Part shown: positions 31,974-34,003 of the stretch, piece after piece | How positions within the stretch are numbered: position 1 is the stretch's first letter | Layout of the letters: each line of letters begins with the position of its first letter | Assembly: GCA_026195905.1 (NCBI GenBank) | Contig: JAPHRE010000065.1 | Span: 1-34,003, forward strand | Direction: 5' to 3' | Source: Pseudopelagicola sp. | GTDB taxonomy: Bacteria; Pseudomonadota; Alphaproteobacteria; Rhodobacterales; Rhodobacteraceae | DNA length: 34,003 nt | The notes under the pieces: model-generated | Database searches by the model: none | What the model was told of the DNA's origin: nothing | What the model saw: only the letters and a program-made list of their open reading frames with translations | Program-made: the position numbers and the translations under genes

Positions 31974-32528
31974 TTAGCGGCCAAAGCCGGAGAGTGCCTT
32001 GTAATCAATCGCCTCAAGCACTGGGAGCATGACCTCCTGATCCGCGCCTTCGGCCTGCACGAGGATGCGGTGGTCGATGAGGGCGCTGAGTTGGCCATCT
32101 TGCAGCATGTATTTCTGGCGTCCGACGCGAACGATCTTGGCCCCCATGAGACCCGCGTTGCCAATCACCCCGGACATCGCGCCCACCATCGGGTTGTCGG
32201 CCATAATCATGATGGTGAAGTTTTGACCATTGCCGGAATATTCCGCTTCGGCCCCGACGCCCCCGCCCATCATCGCAAGACCGGCGTTCATGTCCGAGTC
32301 GATCTCGCGGCTCCAACCGTCGGGCGCGGGCGGCAAGTAGGCCGAGAGCGCGTCGGTTTTGAGGGCGAGCATCTGTTGCTTGGCGTATTCGAGTTCCTCC
32401 AGTGCATAGGCGACATCGCCGTCTTCATAGGCTTGTTTGGCGCTATCGAGCGTATCCGAAATTTCGTCGGCGGCGAGCGGTGTTGAGGCGATCACAAGCG
32501 CGGCAATCAGGGGAAGGGAGCGGAGCAT
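31974..32528 (-). CDS. exported protein of unknown function
   Basis: A 184-residue protein with a clear signal peptide (MLRSLPLIAALVIASTPLAADE; cleavage near 20), so it is probably periplasmic. The mature part starts with a helical, TPR-like segment (about 22-60, with SAKQAYEDGDVAYALEELEYAKQQ). A glycine/methionine-rich domain follows (about 80-135), with NAGLAMMGGGVGAEAEYSG and ADNPMVGAMSGVIGNAGLMG, and then a short beta-rich end. I know no function for it. An AAAGG-type site precedes the ATG. It is divergent from the coiled-coil gene and lies upstream of the sodium channel gene in the same direction. Confidence 0.82.
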   Translation of the reverse strand: MLRSLPLIAALVIASTPLAADEISDTLDSAKQAYEDGDVAYALEELEYAKQQMLALKTDALSAYLPPAPDGWSREIDSDMNAGLAMMGGGVGAEAEYSGNGQNFTIMIMADNPMVGAMSGVIGNAGLMGAKIVRVGRQKYMLQDGQLSALIDHRILVQAEGADQEVMLPVLEAIDYKALSGFGR

Positions 32529-32685
32529 GGCGGCGGCCTTTCATGCAAAATGAGCAAATCTATGTCTATGTGTCCTATGCTAGAAGGTTGTTTTGAGTTT
32601 GACCAGTCCGCTTTGTGGAGGCTTTCCAAACGGGTTAGATTTTGCCAGTCTTTCGGGGCAAGGCCCGGAATTCGTTGGGCCGGAT

Positions 32686-32706
32686 GATGTAAATATCATT
32701 AACATC
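32686..32706. promoter_or_regulatory. 21-bp imperfect palindrome upstream of the coiled-coil gene
   Basis: GATGTAAAT (32686-32694) and ATTAACATC (32698-32706) are inverted with 8 of 9 pairs matching around ATC. It lies about 42 bp before the coiled-coil start in an AT-rich stretch that probably holds the promoter. The rest of the 219-bp divergent gap shows a weak GGCCC/GGGCC hairpin (32662-32681) and nothing else I can name. Confidence 0.4.
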
Positions 32707-32747
32707 GCCTATATGACACACAAGTTATTGTTCAACGAGGAGACACT

Positions 32748-33824
32748 ATGGCCACTTTTGATGCCCAGCTACGCGAGTCGCAGGAGCAGGTTGAAGCTGC
32801 GCAGGCGAAGATTTCCGAACTCACCGGGCGGATTGATACCGCGCGCGCCAAGATGAAGAGCGGCGACGACATTGCCATCGACATCGAAAACGCGACGCTG
32901 GACGATGTGCACGCGCATACCGAGGTGATGAATGCCAATATTGCCGAGCTTATCATGGGGCTTGATGATGTGACGGCGGCGTTCTCGAAGGATTTCGAGG
33001 CCATGCGCGACAAGACCGGCTGGGAAAGTTTTGTCGGCATCTTTAGCCGGGGCAAGGCCGAGTCGCTACGCCAGGAGCGCATCAAAACCGCCAATATCGA
33101 CGACAAGTTGCAGGATTTGATTGCCAAGTCGGATGTGATTACCAACCTGCTTGAAGGGCAGTTGGCGGTGCTCAACGAGCAGAAAGGTAAGGTTGAGGCG
33201 AACCTGACCGAGACGCTGGATGAGCGGGAACTGACCGTCGGCGAGTTGGAGAGCCTGCGGGCCGAGATTATGGCTATGGATCCGAAGATCATCGCGGTGG
33301 AAAACAAGATCGCGGTTGAGCAGGACGCGGCGGCGCGCACCAAGCTAGAGACCGAATTGGCCGATCTCAATAAGGTTTATAACGAAATGGTGCAGCAAGA
33401 GCAGGTCAAGCTTGCCAAGAGCCAGACGCTTGAACGCTATATCGAGAAGGGCAAGACCTGGGTCGATAGCTTGCAGAACCAGGCGGCGACGCAGATGGTT
33501 TTGATCAACAAGCTACAGACCGACACGAAACAGCGCGTGGTGCTTTATGATGCGCTGACGAAATCGCTCAAGACCGCGCAGCAGCAGGACATCGCGCACC
33601 GGATCAACGAGATCGGGGTCGAGACCGACAAAGAGGCGCAGGCCTCGATGGCGGCGATTGGCACGGCGACGAACCAGCGGATGGCCGACATGATGGAAGC
33701 GCATGAGGGCCACATGGTCTTTGCCCGCGAGGTTCTTGAGGCCAAGGCCAAGGCCGATGAACGCTTTGCCCGCCGGTTCGAGAAGATTGTCGAGAAGCAC
33801 GACAAGAACCTGTATGGGGCGTGA
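32748..33824 (+). CDS. long coiled-coil cytosolic protein of unknown function
   Basis: A 358-residue protein, almost entirely helical and highly charged, with heptad-like stretches at about 5-38, 105-215 and 300-355. It has no signal peptide, membrane segment or cysteine. A less charged insert around 62-102 (ELIMGLDDVTAAFS, GWESFVGIFSRGKAES) may be a hinge or contact site. Automatic annotation sometimes gives such proteins a cytoskeletal name, but nothing here supports that. The overall pattern of long helices with a conserved central QNQAATQMVLINKLQ (about 245-259) loosely recalls TelA-type toxic-anion-resistance proteins; this is a weak impression. GAGGAG lies just before the ATG. It is followed 30 nt later by another gene, so an operon is likely. 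Confidence 0.85.
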   Translation: MATFDAQLRESQEQVEAAQAKISELTGRIDTARAKMKSGDDIAIDIENATLDDVHAHTEVMNANIAELIMGLDDVTAAFSKDFEAMRDKTGWESFVGIFSRGKAESLRQERIKTANIDDKLQDLIAKSDVITNLLEGQLAVLNEQKGKVEANLTETLDERELTVGELESLRAEIMAMDPKIIAVENKIAVEQDAAARTKLETELADLNKVYNEMVQQEQVKLAKSQTLERYIEKGKTWVDSLQNQAATQMVLINKLQTDTKQRVVLYDALTKSLKTAQQQDIAHRINEIGVETDKEAQASMAAIGTATNQRMADMMEAHEGHMVFAREVLEAKAKADERFARRFEKIVEKHDKNLYGA

Positions 33825-33854
33825 TGCGCCGAGGGTCTGGGCCGGGAGATTGGC

Positions 33855-34003
33855 ATGACTGAGGCGAAAACCGCAGAGCACCGCGCCCTGCGCGATACAC
33901 AAGCGTCGAGGCGCTATTTCCGCAAGTTCGAGGCGATCTCGGAGCGGCTTGGGGATGTGGCGGCGGCGCAGGTGGCGGATAGGGCGCTTGACGAGGCGGA
34001 TGC
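33855..34003 (+). CDS. partial gene, unknown function, runs off the window
   Basis: The first 49 codons are present. The product begins MTEAKTAEHRALRDTQASRR and continues as a charged, helical segment (RKFEAISERLGDVAAAQVAD). GGGAG lies 6 nt before the ATG at 33855, and the frame stays open to the window end. It begins 30 nt after the coiled-coil gene and shares its charged, alanine-rich style, so the two are likely co-transcribed and may work together. No family can be assigned from so little. Confidence 0.65.
   Translation, partial: MTEAKTAEHRALRDTQASRRYFRKFEAISERLGDVAAAQVADRALDEAD

Noticed and set aside
1-34003. A defence island, secretion system or biosynthetic cluster
   Set aside because: No nuclease, toxin-antitoxin, restriction, retron, polyketide or secretion genes were recognised; the window is mainly housekeeping and catabolic genes.

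Overview
This GC-rich, densely packed window reads as the chromosome of an alphaproteobacterium of the order Rhodobacterales, probably the Roseobacter group. The evidence is the gene set: an ALDH16-type double aldehyde dehydrogenase, a NavSp-like voltage-gated sodium channel, an SDHAF4/DUF1674 protein, a DUF3035 lipoprotein, a YrhK protein beside pheT, and a human-like sulfide:quinone oxidoreductase fused to a DUF442 domain. No rRNA, tRNA, CRISPR array, complete insertion sequence or phage was seen. The species cannot be named from the sequence alone.

Layout. 1-9.8 kb is mostly housekeeping on the + strand: dapB, a convergent SDHAF4-like gene, rsmB, a heparinase II/III-like gene, purH, lspA, a lipoprotein, and a translationally coupled pair of M16 peptidase genes (one with the zinc motif, one without). 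9.8-17 kb runs on the - strand: deoC with an ALDH16-type aldehyde dehydrogenase (deoxyribose phosphate to acetaldehyde to acetate, inferred), then a sulfur section with the DUF442-SQR fusion and a SulP anion transporter. The SulP promoter region carries a TATTC-N8-GAATA palindrome of the kind described for the sulfide-responsive repressor SqrR.

17-24.9 kb on the + strand has a fused HyuA-HyuB (5-oxoprolinase-like) ATPase, a YrhK membrane protein with pheT (pheS is not adjacent), a SAM methyltransferase and a YtoQ protein. 25-26.3 kb holds both mechanosensitive channels, mscL and mscS, each closed by a clear terminator. 26.4-28.1 kb is a divergent alanine dehydrogenase/Lrp-type regulator pair. 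28.1-30.6 kb has a double-hairpin extragenic repeat, an N-terminal-nucleophile peptidase of the P1/NylC type, and a well-conserved creatinase.

30.6-34 kb is the most unusual part. It holds a compositionally atypical orphan gene, a voltage-gated Na+ channel gene with a TTG start whose Shine-Dalgarno lies in a 23-bp perfect palindrome, an uncharacterised exported protein, and, divergent from it, a long coiled-coil cytosolic protein of unknown function followed by a partial gene running off the end.

Many genes concern osmotic or ion stress (mscL, mscS, sodium channel) and use of organic nitrogen or sulfur (creatinase, oxoprolinase-like, alanine dehydrogenase, SQR/SulP), which suits a marine heterotroph. 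I found no convincing wholly new multi-gene system. The best candidates for something new are the sulfide module with its operator, the SD-sequestering palindrome, and the coiled-coil locus at the right edge.
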